NCBI GenBank assembly: GCA_937969505.1
Contig: CALBWA010000002.1
Coordinates: forward strand, 59,932 to 123,931
Source: an uncultured Erythrobacter sp.
GTDB taxonomy: Bacteria > Pseudomonadota > Alphaproteobacteria > Sphingomonadales > Sphingomonadaceae
Length of the DNA stretch: 64,000 nucleotides
Reading direction: 5' to 3'
Each line of letters starts with the position of its first letter. Position 1 is the stretch's first letter. Positions 54,333 to 62,406 of the stretch are shown in pieces. The notes under the pieces are model-generated. The model was not told the origin of the DNA and made no database searches. It saw only the letters and a list, made by a program, of their open reading frames with translations. A program made the position numbers and the translations under genes.

Positions 54333-56852
54333 TCAATCGCAAGGCAGAACGACCTCGGCATCAGTGCCAAGCCGCACTTCACCGATCGCAATGTCAGCGG
54401 CGCCCTCAACCGTAAGTACGAAAGGTTCTGTGAGCTCTTTCACCCGGGCGCCCTTGCTCCGCAAACATTTGAGCGGGATGCCATAGCGAACGAACTCATC
54501 CCCCTCGGGCAGGTTGATCGCAGCCATTCCGCGGCTGTCATTGCCAATGGCACCGATCATTGCGCGGTCCGGTGCGTCCCAGACCTTGATCGTGGCGAGC
54601 AGCAGAATGTCCGCATTGGTTTCGCGATCAATATCGACCGGTTCGAAATTGCGCAGGGAAATCTGCGCCTCTCCGCTGTCGATTGTAAAGCGGCGAGCAC
54701 CCTCCTGCACGACGAAGTTTTCGGCCGTAACCAGTGCACGCCCACCCAGCGCCTGGGCTGGCGTGGTTGTTATGCGGGTCTGTCCTCCGGTGGTGCCGTC
54801 CCCGACCAGCAATGACCAACGCGCTGCCGGTGCACCCGCGCTGAACCACAGCCGGCTGTCACCAGCCGCTTCGCCCATGTCGACTTCGGCAAGAGGTTTC
54901 CAGGGGGCCGGTCTGGTGGTGTAGTTCATCCCATAACCCAGATCGAACAGCGCGCCATCCTCCATATCTGGCGTCTTCGGCCATGCGGCCGGTAGCGTAC
55001 CGACAAAATCATGTCGCGGCTGGCCCTGATCATCGCCGACAATAACGTCAGCAACACCTGCCCCCTCGCTGCCTGGAAGCCACGCGACCACGAAAGCATC
55101 GGCAGCATTCATGGCCGGATTGACGTATAGCGGCCGTCCGGTGACCATGACCGCGACGACCGGGATACCCTGCGCCTTGAGTGCTCGCATGGTTGCAAAT
55201 GGACCGGTCAGTTCGTGGTCAAGCGCAAGCGTCGCGCGATCGCCCTGGAACTCTGCGTAAGGTTTCTCGCCAAACACCACCACAGCGGCATCCGGCCGTT
55301 CATCGAAGCTGCCATCGGGGGAAAGCCGGGCACTGCCGCCAGAAGCCTCCACCGCCTGGCTCAGGCCGTCAAATATCGAGGTCGCGCCTGGAAAATGGCT
55401 GTTATCGATGCCAGTGCCTTGCCAGGTAAGTGTCCATCCCCCCGATTGCCTGCCGATATCATTTGCGCCCTCACCCGCAACCAGCAGCTTTCCTCCGGGT
55501 TTGAGCGGAAGCACCCCTTCATTCTTGAGCAGGACAAGCGATTTGCGCACTGCCTCGCGCGCTATACCGCGGTGCTCGGGCGATCCTAGCAGGTCATACT
55601 CGCCGGATAGCATACGATCACTGGGCTTGCCGGCTTCGAACAGTCCCAGTCGCATCTTGACCCGCAATATGCTGGCAACGGCTTCATCGACGCGTTTCAT
55701 CGGCACATCACCGGATTGCACGCGGTCCATCAGATCGTTGTAGATCGCGCGCCAGGTGTCGGGCGCCATGAACATGTCGATGCCGGCCATCAGTGCCTGC
55801 GGGCAGCTTTCATTAGTGCATCCGGCCACTTGTCCATGGGCGTTCCAATCGGACACCACGAACCCGCCGAAATCCATCTGTTCTTTCAAAACGCCGGTGA
55901 CCAGCGAGTGATTGCCCGTCATTTTCTTGCCCTGCCATGCAGAAAAGCTGACCATGACTGTCGAAACGCCTTCTGCAATTGCCGGGCCATAGGGCGCACC
56001 GTGAATATCGCGCAGCTCCTCTTCACTGATCGAACTGTCGCCTTGATCAACACCATTGTCAGTCCCGCCATCTGCGAGAAAGTGCTTGGTCGAAGCGATG
56101 ACATACGGGCCCGAAAGAAGATCATCGTTCCCGGGACCACCTTGCAGGCCGCGAACCATTGCGCCCACGTAAGAGGCGACCAGCGCCGGATCAGAAGAAT
56201 AGCCTTCATACGCGCGACCCCAGCGGAAATCCTGCGGCACAGCGACGGTTGGTGCGAAGGTCCATTCCTGTCCGGTAACGCGGATTTCCTTCGCAGTGGC
56301 AGCTCCAATTCGCTCGATTAGAGCGGGGTCACGCATGGCACCAAGGCCGATGTTGTGGGGAAAGATTGTCGCCCCAATAATGTTCGAGTGGCCGTGGACA
56401 GCATCGGTGCCCCAGACAATGGGAATACCCACCCCGCCATCGCTGGTATCTACAGAGGCAAGATAGAAGTCGTCGGCTGCTTCCAGCCATTTTTCAGCCG
56501 GCGCCAGATCTTCTCCATAAGGGCCGCTATTGCCACCGTTGAGGACCGAGCCGAGGTTGTATTCGCGCACATCCTCCGCTGTGACGCAACACAAGTCTGC
56601 CTGAACCAGCTGGCCGACCTTCTCGGCCACTGTCATTCGCCGGATCAGATCGGCAATCTTCTGCTCGTCGGCTGAGTTGACCGCGACGGGATATTCGTAG
56701 CGTGGCCAGATTGAGGGGTTGGCTACTCCAGGCTCACCAGTTTCCGCATTTGCGACAATCGGTGCAGAGGACTCAGCCGATATGGTCGAGCAGCCGCCAC
56801 ACATGGCGATGACAATGGCGCCGATGGCCACGATATTCTTTTTCTTGATCAT
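54333..56852 (-). CDS. GH3 exo-beta-glucosidase, lipoprotein-like
   Basis: An 839-residue family 3 enzyme of the exo-1,4/1,3-beta-glucan glucohydrolase type. Seen: a signal peptide with a possible lipobox (IVIAMCGGCST, Cys21), IPIVWGTDAVHGHSN, PTVAVPQDFRWGRAYEGYSSD, VIASTKHFLADGGT, and the nucleophile aspartate in GGFVVSDWNAHG (Asp335). An additional C-terminal domain of about 160 residues (from about 680) resembles the carbohydrate-binding extension of ExoP-like enzymes. It heads a leftward row GH3, cupin-like, GH5 and SMP-30, with operator O4 centred 50 bases upstream of its start. It would release glucose from the non-reducing ends of beta-glucans or GH5 products. Confidence 0.93.
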   Translation of the reverse strand: MIKKKNIVAIGAIVIAMCGGCSTISAESSAPIVANAETGEPGVANPSIWPRYEYPVAVNSADEQKIADLIRRMTVAEKVGQLVQADLCCVTAEDVREYNLGSVLNGGNSGPYGEDLAPAEKWLEAADDFYLASVDTSDGGVGIPIVWGTDAVHGHSNIIGATIFPHNIGLGAMRDPALIERIGAATAKEIRVTGQEWTFAPTVAVPQDFRWGRAYEGYSSDPALVASYVGAMVRGLQGGPGNDDLLSGPYVIASTKHFLADGGTDNGVDQGDSSISEEELRDIHGAPYGPAIAEGVSTVMVSFSAWQGKKMTGNHSLVTGVLKEQMDFGGFVVSDWNAHGQVAGCTNESCPQALMAGIDMFMAPDTWRAIYNDLMDRVQSGDVPMKRVDEAVASILRVKMRLGLFEAGKPSDRMLSGEYDLLGSPEHRGIAREAVRKSLVLLKNEGVLPLKPGGKLLVAGEGANDIGRQSGGWTLTWQGTGIDNSHFPGATSIFDGLSQAVEASGGSARLSPDGSFDERPDAAVVVFGEKPYAEFQGDRATLALDHELTGPFATMRALKAQGIPVVAVMVTGRPLYVNPAMNAADAFVVAWLPGSEGAGVADVIVGDDQGQPRHDFVGTLPAAWPKTPDMEDGALFDLGYGMNYTTRPAPWKPLAEVDMGEAAGDSRLWFSAGAPAARWSLLVGDGTTGGQTRITTTPAQALGGRALVTAENFVVQEGARRFTIDSGEAQISLRNFEPVDIDRETNADILLLATIKVWDAPDRAMIGAIGNDSRGMAAINLPEGDEFVRYGIPLKCLRSKGARVKELTEPFVLTVEGAADIAIGEVRLGTDAEVVLPCD

Positions 56853-56892
56853 TATCCCCTCTGGCCCTGTTTATCGGCCTTCCTTCTGATCC

Positions 56893-56910
56893 GATGTTAG
56901 CGCTAACATC
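56893..56910. promoter_or_regulatory. LacI operator O4, GH3 operon
   Basis: A perfect 18-base palindrome GATGTTAGCGCTAACATC, 41 bases upstream of the GH3 start. It has TTAGCGCTAA in place of GGTAGCGCTACC-type flanks, which may mean different affinity for the same LacI protein. Confidence 0.83.
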
Positions 56911-56984
56911 ACTGAAGATCAATTACCTTGGAATTTTCCTCCGAAGTGATCTGTTGAAGGACCCCGTTCGTGCCTGATTTGCTG

Positions 56985-57575
56985 TTACGAGGAGCGAGAG
57001 GAGCAATTTATGGCGCGGGTGGTCGCCACCAGCTGGCTGATGGTGGCATCAAGCAGCTGCTCAATTCCCTTGTCTGCGAGCAGGCCATTATCGTCAAAGG
57101 CACTGTATCCGTTAGGTACGGCAATTTGATTGGGAACCACCGCTACGCCGATATTTCCCAGCATCATGCGCAATTGAACCAGCCCGCGTAACCCGCCCAG
57201 CACCCCCGGCGAAACCGCTCCTAGCCCGGCGACTTTGCCGCGATAGGCTGCCAGCGGCAGTTCATCCTTGGCGTGCGGGCGGGAAACCCAATCCAGCGCA
57301 TTTTTCAGTAGAGGGGAGAAAGAACTGTTGTATTCCGGCGAAGCGATGAACAACCCATGGTGCGAAAAAAAAAGCGCCTTAAGCGCTTTTGCACTCTCTG
57401 GAATTCCGTTGGCCGCTTCGTCATCGCCGTTATAAATCGGCAACTCGTAATCGCCCAGATCAATGAGAGTCGACTGCGCCCCTGCAGCGTTGATAGCTCT
57501 GGCTGCCAAAGTCGCAAGATGTTTGTTGGTGGATTGATTACGCACGCTTCCTGCGAAAACCAGGATTCTTTCCAT
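56985..57575 (-). CDS. NADPH-dependent FMN reductase
   Basis: A 196-residue flavodoxin-like NAD(P)H:FMN oxidoreductase. Seen: the FMN phosphate loop VFAGSVRNQSTNKHL near the start, DLGDYELPIYNGDDE, ASPEYNSSFSPLLKNALDWVSR (flavin-binding), and GAVSPGVLGGLRGLVQLRMML. The length and motifs are complete. It lies after the GH3 operon promoter but reads leftward towards it, 132 bases from the GH3 start, so it has its own promoter. A flavin reductase near three intact flavin-dependent halogenases could feed them FADH2 or FMNH2, since such halogenases need a separate reductase; that partnership is an inference from proximity, about 15 kb apart. Confidence 0.93.
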   Translation of the reverse strand: MERILVFAGSVRNQSTNKHLATLAARAINAAGAQSTLIDLGDYELPIYNGDDEAANGIPESAKALKALFFSHHGLFIASPEYNSSFSPLLKNALDWVSRPHAKDELPLAAYRGKVAGLGAVSPGVLGGLRGLVQLRMMLGNIGVAVVPNQIAVPNGYSAFDDNGLLADKGIEQLLDATISQLVATTRAINCSSRSS

Positions 57576-57698
57576 AGATGGGGCCTTTGTTCCATTGATG
57601 GCGGGATATCGTCAGTATTCGGGCAGCATTTTCATCTCACTTTTCGCCATACCATCAGTCATCAGCAAGGCTTGGCATGGTGGTCTTGAAGAAATCTG

Positions 57699-57752
57699 CT
57701 AGCACCTGGCGCTCTTGTTTGCGGGGGGCCTGGGACGAGCGCCAGGTGCTAG
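57699..57752. other. Long perfect inverted repeat, RNA hairpin candidate
   Basis: CTAGCACCTGGCGCTC (57699-57714) is the exact reverse complement of GAGCGCCAGGTGCTAG (57737-57752). The loop is 22 bases and guanine-rich. No T-run follows, so it is not a simple terminator. It lies in the 227-base gap between the FMN reductase start and the sigma-like gene stop. Confidence 0.75.
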
Positions 57753-57755
57753 TGC

Positions 57756-57792
57756 ATGCCGGGACTAAGGGTGAGGGGTGAAGTCCGGGCAT
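57756..57792. other. Second inverted repeat adjacent to the first
   Basis: ATGCCGGGACT (57756-57766) pairs with AGTCCGGGCAT (57782-57792) with one mismatch and a 15-base loop. It begins four bases after the first hairpin; together they would fold 57699-57792 into two stems. On the minus strand it lies just after the sigma-like gene. Confidence 0.65.
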
Positions 57793-57802
57793 ACAATCTG
57801 AA

Positions 57803-58231
57803 TTAGTGGCTGACCCTTGGGATCAGCGGGTGCTCGGCACGGTGCCGTGCAATCGCCAGCAGCCAGGGCAGGATTGGCCGGGTCGTGTCGCATGTGTGGA
57901 GCTTGTCTGCGACCGATGTCAGCGCTTCATCAACCACAGTGCCTGACAAATCATCCTCCATGATCCGCAGGAAGAACATTTCGAGGCAAACCGAAAATTC
58001 CTCCAGCAATTGCCTCATCGCTGGCGCTTCTCCTCGCATCGACCGCACGGTCAGCGACTTCCAGTGGCGCGGATCTTCGCACACCGTCACCACATCAATC
58101 GAGCGCAGCGCAGCCCAGCTGGGTTGCCTTGCCTTGCGCGGCGAATGGTACGGCTTGCGGGGTTTAAGAATGAGCTCACCCCAAGCTGCGGAGCTTGACT
58201 TTGCACTGTCAGCTATATGTTGGGTCGCCAT
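57803..58231 (-). CDS. Small sigma-70 region-2-like protein
   Basis: A 142-residue protein. Its C-terminal 75 residues look like region 2 of ECF sigma factors: MRGEAPAMRQLLEEFSVCLEMF, then VDEALTSVADKLH and TTRPILPWLLAIARHRAEH, the last matching the common ECF ending RPFRPWLLRIARNLA. There is no region 4, so it cannot bind a full -35/-10 promoter as usual ECF factors do. The start at 58231 (MATQHIADS) follows AGGA; the frame opens 63 bases earlier. It is divergent from a response regulator/histidine kinase pair, 198 bases away. It may be a regulatory mimic in the style of PhyR's sigma-like domain; this is an inference. Confidence 0.6.
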   Translation of the reverse strand: MATQHIADSAKSSSAAWGELILKPRKPYHSPRKARQPSWAALRSIDVVTVCEDPRHWKSLTVRSMRGEAPAMRQLLEEFSVCLEMFFLRIMEDDLSGTVVDEALTSVADKLHTCDTTRPILPWLLAIARHRAEHPLIPRVSH

Positions 58232-58429
58232 GCTATCTTCCTGAAAACTGTGGAGCGGGACTTCGGATGCTGGTGTCGCAACAATTGTCGGCACAGTATT
58301 TCGCGTTCGCCGGAGAATTGTTCAATTTCTGCGCTCGAGGGGTCGAAACTACTTGCGAATGGCCATAAACTCCTCTCGAATTGGATCGCAGTTCGAAAAA
58401 TCGAGCAAAAACCCGGAAGGAGCCACGAT

Positions 58430-59167
58430 ATGGTTCGAGTTCTGATCATTGAGAATGAGCGCGTTCTTGCGCGCGATCTGATGGAGACTCTCCAATCGCT
58501 GGGTCATGACGTTGTGGGAATAGCGGCCAATTTCTGTGATGCAGTGGCACTTGCCAGCGAGCATCAGCCAGGGCTTGCCCTGGTCGACATTCATATAGAA
58601 GGCGACAGGGATGGCATCGCCCTGGCAACAGAACTGCGCGAGGATCACACCATGGCGATCGCATTTCTGACCAGCCATGCCGACCACGAGACTGTTCTCA
58701 AGGCATCCATAGTTCGCCCCAACGGTTATCTGATAAAACCGTTTGATACCAAGTCTGTCGATGCATTGGTCAATACAGCGATCGCCAATTTCTCTGGCTC
58801 GCAGCTTGATGGCAGCAAAATCACTCCAAACCCGAAAACCCTGTCGAGCGCCAACAAGGAAAAGACCGAACGATTTATCGACAAGAACCTGGACCGATCT
58901 ATCAGCGTCGAACAGCTGGCTGAATTGTGCGAGCTGAGTTCAGCCGAATTTTCACGCCAGTTCCGGGGTAGTTTTGGCGCCCCGCCCCATAAGTTCATGA
59001 CGACCGAGCGGATTGCCGAGGCAAAACGACTGCTGCGCAACACGGATTGGCCGATTGCAGAGATTGCACTGACAGTCGGCTTTGCAAATCAGGCGCACTT
59101 CACCTCTTCTTTCCGCAAAATCGCGTCCACCACACCATCCCAATATCGGCGTTTTACGCAATGTTGA
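58430..59167 (+). CDS. Response regulator with AraC-type DNA-binding output
   Basis: A 245-residue two-component regulator. Residues 1 to about 120 are a receiver (VRVLIIENERVLARDL, the phospho-acceptor Asp53 in ALVDIHIEGDRDG, the threonine/serine region FLTSHAD, and the lysine in GYLIKPFD). A linker rich in Ser/Lys follows, then a C-terminal AraC/XylS helix-turn-helix (about 145-245: ISVEQLAELCELSSAEFSRQFR, IAEIALTVGFANQAHFTSSFRK). The ATG at 58430 follows GGAAGGAG at eight bases; the longer open frame has no family-like residues. The stop overlaps the kinase start (TGATG), so the pair is co-translated. A receiver-AraC architecture is common in Firmicutes but less so here. Confidence 0.92.
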   Translation: MVRVLIIENERVLARDLMETLQSLGHDVVGIAANFCDAVALASEHQPGLALVDIHIEGDRDGIALATELREDHTMAIAFLTSHADHETVLKASIVRPNGYLIKPFDTKSVDALVNTAIANFSGSQLDGSKITPNPKTLSSANKEKTERFIDKNLDRSISVEQLAELCELSSAEFSRQFRGSFGAPPHKFMTTERIAEAKRLLRNTDWPIAEIALTVGFANQAHFTSSFRKIASTTPSQYRRFTQC

Positions 59168-61341
59168 TGCTTCGGTCCAAACGACTGTGGCGGCTTGATA
59201 CCGCTGTGCGTTTGCCGGTGCTGTTTCTGTGTCTGGCTCTGTGTCATGCCGCTATCACAGTACAATCAGCACAGGCCCAATCCGGTGATGCATGCACTCA
59301 AATCGAACGGATTGATCCGTCCGATTTTGGCGAGCTTGAAGTGCTTGGCCGGCGATGCGCAGCAATGCTTCCCAGCATGTCTGCGGCCGATCAGGAACGG
59401 CACGCAAGGTTTTATCTGCGTGAGATGCCGGATTATCTCGAGACGAAAGCGATTGAGGATCTTGCAACAAAGCTGAGCCCCAATGCCCGGCGGATGCTGT
59501 TGTCCTATGTGGCCGTTGATCAGGGGGCAAAGAGCAATCTGGATATGGCCGATGCAGACCGGCTGATCAGGGCATCGAGCAAAGCCAATGATCTGGCCGC
59601 GCTGTCCCATCTCCATTTCGGCAAAGGCGCTCAACTGAACCGAACAGGAGCTCCGAGCGATAGCGTTGGGCGCCATCTTCATGCTTCGTTGAGGTTGGCT
59701 CAGAAAAGCAATTTGGTGAAGAAATATCCGCAAATCTACAATGCCTTGGGGATGCAGGCCAGGAGCGATGGAGAATTCGATCTGGCGATCGATCTTTATG
59801 AGCAAGCTATAGAAGGCTACAAAAGCATTGGGCGGTTCGAAAGAACGGGTGCCGCACTTTCGAATATCGGCAACATATTCAACAATATCGGTGGCTCGAA
59901 GGAAGCCATTCGGTTCCATAAACGTGCGATCGAGAGTTTCGAGCAATTTGATGGTGCGACTTCTTTCCAATTTGCCGCCGTTTATCACAATCTTGGCACC
60001 GCCTATTCAATGAACAGCCAATATGAATTGGCGCACCAAGCCTATCTGCGCGCCAAGGAATACCACAATCCGGGTGAGATTGATTTTCTTCGAGGACACC
60101 TGGAAATCAATCACGCCGAAACATTGTATCGCTTAGGACATATCGACGCCGCGATCGCCATGTTGGAAACGGCCGCGCCAAAAGTTTTTGATTCAGGGAT
60201 GCCTGTTGGAGGAGCCGTCGGGCTATTGCAGCTTGCTGGATATTATCTCGAAAAAGACGAAATTACCAAAGCGCAAAACGCGCTAAATCTTGCCCGCACT
60301 GCCCTTGAACCCAATGGTGGCGGCGTTGAAGAAGTGGAGAGCTTCTCGAGCGATGCTCATGTAAAAGGTACGTATTCAAAGCTGACAGCCGACCTTCTCA
60401 CTCGGCTTGGGCGATCCGCAGAGGCGGCTCCGTATTTTCAGGCAGCCTCTCGCTACAGCGACATTCGCTTTGAAGAAGAGAAGATGAAAGCTGTCGCCAA
60501 TTCCGAAATCCTTTTCGAAATTCGTGAGCGCGATAGAACGCTGGCAAGGCTTGAAGCCAAGGCGGCATTGGCAGATTCCGAATTGCGGCAGTCTCGGCTC
60601 GCAATGGGCCTTGCCCTCACAGTCATCCTGCTCATTGCGACGCTGGCCTATGCCAGTTTCCGATCCTATCGGATGCAAAAAGCTCTGGTTAAAACGCGCG
60701 ATGTGTTCCTGCAGGAAATACACCACCGCACAGGCAACAACTTCCAGATGATGGCCAGCCTGCTTCGGAGCGAGGAGCGCAGCAGGGCGAAAGATCCAAA
60801 CGGCAAAATCGGGCCCAACAATACCGCAAACCGCATTCGAGCCATGAGCCTGATACACAGATATCTGTACAACTCGGATGCAGCACCAGTCACCGAGGTG
60901 CATCCTGAAAAGTTTCTGGTCGAATTGCTGGACCTGCTTGACGAAGGGCTGGGACGCAAAGAAATCGCCTTGACCCACAAGATCACGCCCTGCGCAATTG
61001 ACGTGGCTGTGGCAACGCCGCTCGCCCTGCTGGTGTGCGAACTGGTTACCAATGCATATAAGCACGCATTTCCGGACGGTAGAGGCACCATTTGTGTGTC
61101 CTTGTCACCCGGCAAGTCGGGTCTCTGCCTGATCGTGACCGATGATGGTCAAGGGTTCAGTCGCCATGATGCGATGAACAAGTCAGGTTCGCTCGGAATG
61201 CGGCTGATCAAAGATCTTGCCAAACAGATTGGTGGCAAGCTGGATCTGGTTTCCGAAGGCGTTGGGACAAGATGGACCATTGCCGGTATTGAAACAACCA
61301 CCGGGGTGGTGATCCCAATCCGGTCCAGCAAAGCAGCCTGA
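59167..61341 (+). CDS. TPR-sensor histidine kinase (HisKA_2/HWE-like)
   Basis: A 724-residue sensor kinase. Seen: an N-terminal signal or anchor (MLRSKRLWRLDTAVRLPVLF), a periplasmic sensor of about 430 residues with tetratricopeptide-like repeats (YNALGMQARSDGEFDLAIDLYEQA; LSNIGNIFNNIGGSKEAIRFHKRA; YHNLGTAYSMNSQYELAHQAYLRA, each as seen), a membrane helix around residues 478-500 (MGLALTVILLIATLAYASF), the histidine box EIHHRTGNNFQMMASLL (about 516) and the ATPase motifs LVTNAYKHAFPDGRG, VTDDGQGF and GSLGMRLI. This HisKA_2 class is the group used in alphaproteobacterial stress signalling. ATG codons at 59161 and 59167 both fit; the latter forms TGATG with the regulator stop. Confidence 0.92.
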   Translation: MLRSKRLWRLDTAVRLPVLFLCLALCHAAITVQSAQAQSGDACTQIERIDPSDFGELEVLGRRCAAMLPSMSAADQERHARFYLREMPDYLETKAIEDLATKLSPNARRMLLSYVAVDQGAKSNLDMADADRLIRASSKANDLAALSHLHFGKGAQLNRTGAPSDSVGRHLHASLRLAQKSNLVKKYPQIYNALGMQARSDGEFDLAIDLYEQAIEGYKSIGRFERTGAALSNIGNIFNNIGGSKEAIRFHKRAIESFEQFDGATSFQFAAVYHNLGTAYSMNSQYELAHQAYLRAKEYHNPGEIDFLRGHLEINHAETLYRLGHIDAAIAMLETAAPKVFDSGMPVGGAVGLLQLAGYYLEKDEITKAQNALNLARTALEPNGGGVEEVESFSSDAHVKGTYSKLTADLLTRLGRSAEAAPYFQAASRYSDIRFEEEKMKAVANSEILFEIRERDRTLARLEAKAALADSELRQSRLAMGLALTVILLIATLAYASFRSYRMQKALVKTRDVFLQEIHHRTGNNFQMMASLLRSEERSRAKDPNGKIGPNNTANRIRAMSLIHRYLYNSDAAPVTEVHPEKFLVELLDLLDEGLGRKEIALTHKITPCAIDVAVATPLALLVCELVTNAYKHAFPDGRGTICVSLSPGKSGLCLIVTDDGQGFSRHDAMNKSGSLGMRLIKDLAKQIGGKLDLVSEGVGTRWTIAGIETTTGVVIPIRSSKAA

Positions 61342-61498
61342 GCTCATCGCATAGGGGACTGATTGGATCCGGCTGGAGCCGATTACGGTTTCGTTGCAAC
61401 CGTTTTCCTACTCGTCATCAAAAGAGTAGTCGAAAGGCGCTCTTTCCCATCGTTGTCCGCCGATCGTCGTTAGAACAAGGCCCGTTTTGCGCCGCCCG

Positions 61499-61587
61499 TG
61501 TGTCAACTTCAAAATTTCAAAACAATGTTTGTTTTTGAATTGGTTAGATTGTTTTTGAGCCTGGCATGGTGACACATGTGTCAACTT
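61499..61587. repeat. Direct repeat TGTGTCAACTT
   Basis: The 11-mer TGTGTCAACTT occurs at 61499-61509 and 61577-61587, 78 bases apart start to start. The second copy contains the right half of the palindrome at 61570-61583. Confidence 0.6.
61570..61583. promoter_or_regulatory. Palindrome TGACACATGTGTCA
   Basis: A perfect 14-base palindrome in the gene-free region, of a size bound by TetR- or GntR-type dimers. No regulator gene is adjacent, so the binding protein is unknown. Confidence 0.5.
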
Positions 61588-61829
61588 TGCAGACAAGATA
61601 CTGATCCGTTACAGGGCAGGAGCCACAGGTACACCTCATCCCGCCGGGTGCCAGGGCCGCAGCGGGATGTGGACAATTTCAAAGTCATTGGCTTGGGTTA
61701 AGGTCGTGCTGCCTCTGGCTCTTAACCCAGCCTGCAAATGCAATGGCGAGGCTGATGGTTGCACATGCGGCATGATCTGCCGCAATGCGCGTTCACCAAC
61801 CTCGCCAGCAGTGACCTGACTATGACGGC

Positions 61830-62240
61830 TTACAGGACCACTTGCGCGCCGATCACGAGGATCGCTGCCCAGGAAACAAGATAGACCGGAGTACGAAGCA
61901 CAGGGATGCCCAGAATATAGACCACGGCATGGACAATCCGCGCAAAGAAGAAGACTTTGGCCCAGGTTGCCACCGTTGCGCCGATGGTGTCATCTCCCAA
62001 TAGACCGGCGGCCACAACGACCGCGATAAATGCCGGCATCGTCTCGATCATATTGAGATGGGCACGCTTGGCCCGCTCGACCCAAAGAGGTGTCTGCGGC
62101 TCGCGCGCCGGAAAACCGTCAGGGTAATTGTGCAGGAAGGTGGGAAGCCCCCAGATGAACATGCGGGCAGTGATGTAAGGCGTCCAAAGCAAGACAGTCA
62201 GCAGGCCACTCAGGGCGAGAAAATAATATGCTGTTTCCAT
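61830..62240 (-). CDS. MAPEG-family membrane protein
   Basis: A 136-residue membrane protein with four hydrophobic helices, matching the MAPEG family (membrane-associated eicosanoid/glutathione metabolism). Seen: METAYYFLALSGLLTVLLW, the loop RAKRAHLNMIETMPAFIAVV, which carries the family's ERAxRAHxNxxE pattern, KVFFFARIVHAVVYILGIPVLR, and a last helix AAILVIGAQVVL. The Arg/Asn/Glu in that loop bind glutathione in eukaryotic members. It is probably a glutathione transferase or peroxidase-like enzyme in the inner membrane; many bacterial members are uncharacterised. It is leftward, with a 166-base gap to the YHS gene. Confidence 0.92.
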   Translation of the reverse strand: METAYYFLALSGLLTVLLWTPYITARMFIWGLPTFLHNYPDGFPAREPQTPLWVERAKRAHLNMIETMPAFIAVVVAAGLLGDDTIGATVATWAKVFFFARIVHAVVYILGIPVLRTPVYLVSWAAILVIGAQVVL

Positions 62241-62406
62241 GGATTTATCCTTCCTGGATTTAAGAGCCGTCGAGATTCGCCTGGGGCCTGTTCCGAACCG
62301 GCGCCCATGCAGGGCCAGATCCGAGGCCGTGCGTGCGGCGAACTACGCCAGCACGCTCAATGCGAAACGGTCCGGGTCGCGCCGAAGCGCAACCCGGATA
62401 TTGCAC

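Larger units (their letters stand above)
61342..61829. other. Gene-free 488-base region with repeats and a palindrome
   Basis: No convincing gene is seen. The stretch holds a weak ACGGTT/AACCGT hairpin followed by TTTT (61385-61407) after the kinase stop, an A/T-rich block at about 61510-61560, a repeated TGTGTCAACTT, a TGACACATGTGTCA palindrome at 61570-61583 and a CATCCCGC/GCGGGATG inverted repeat (61637-61669). It may carry a promoter for an unseen RNA, or the control region of the convergent MAPEG gene's neighbours. Confidence 0.5.

Noticed and set aside
61408..61596. A 62-codon leftward frame in the gene-free region
   Set aside because: No ribosome-binding site, no domain, and it covers the repeats and the palindrome; not a credible gene.
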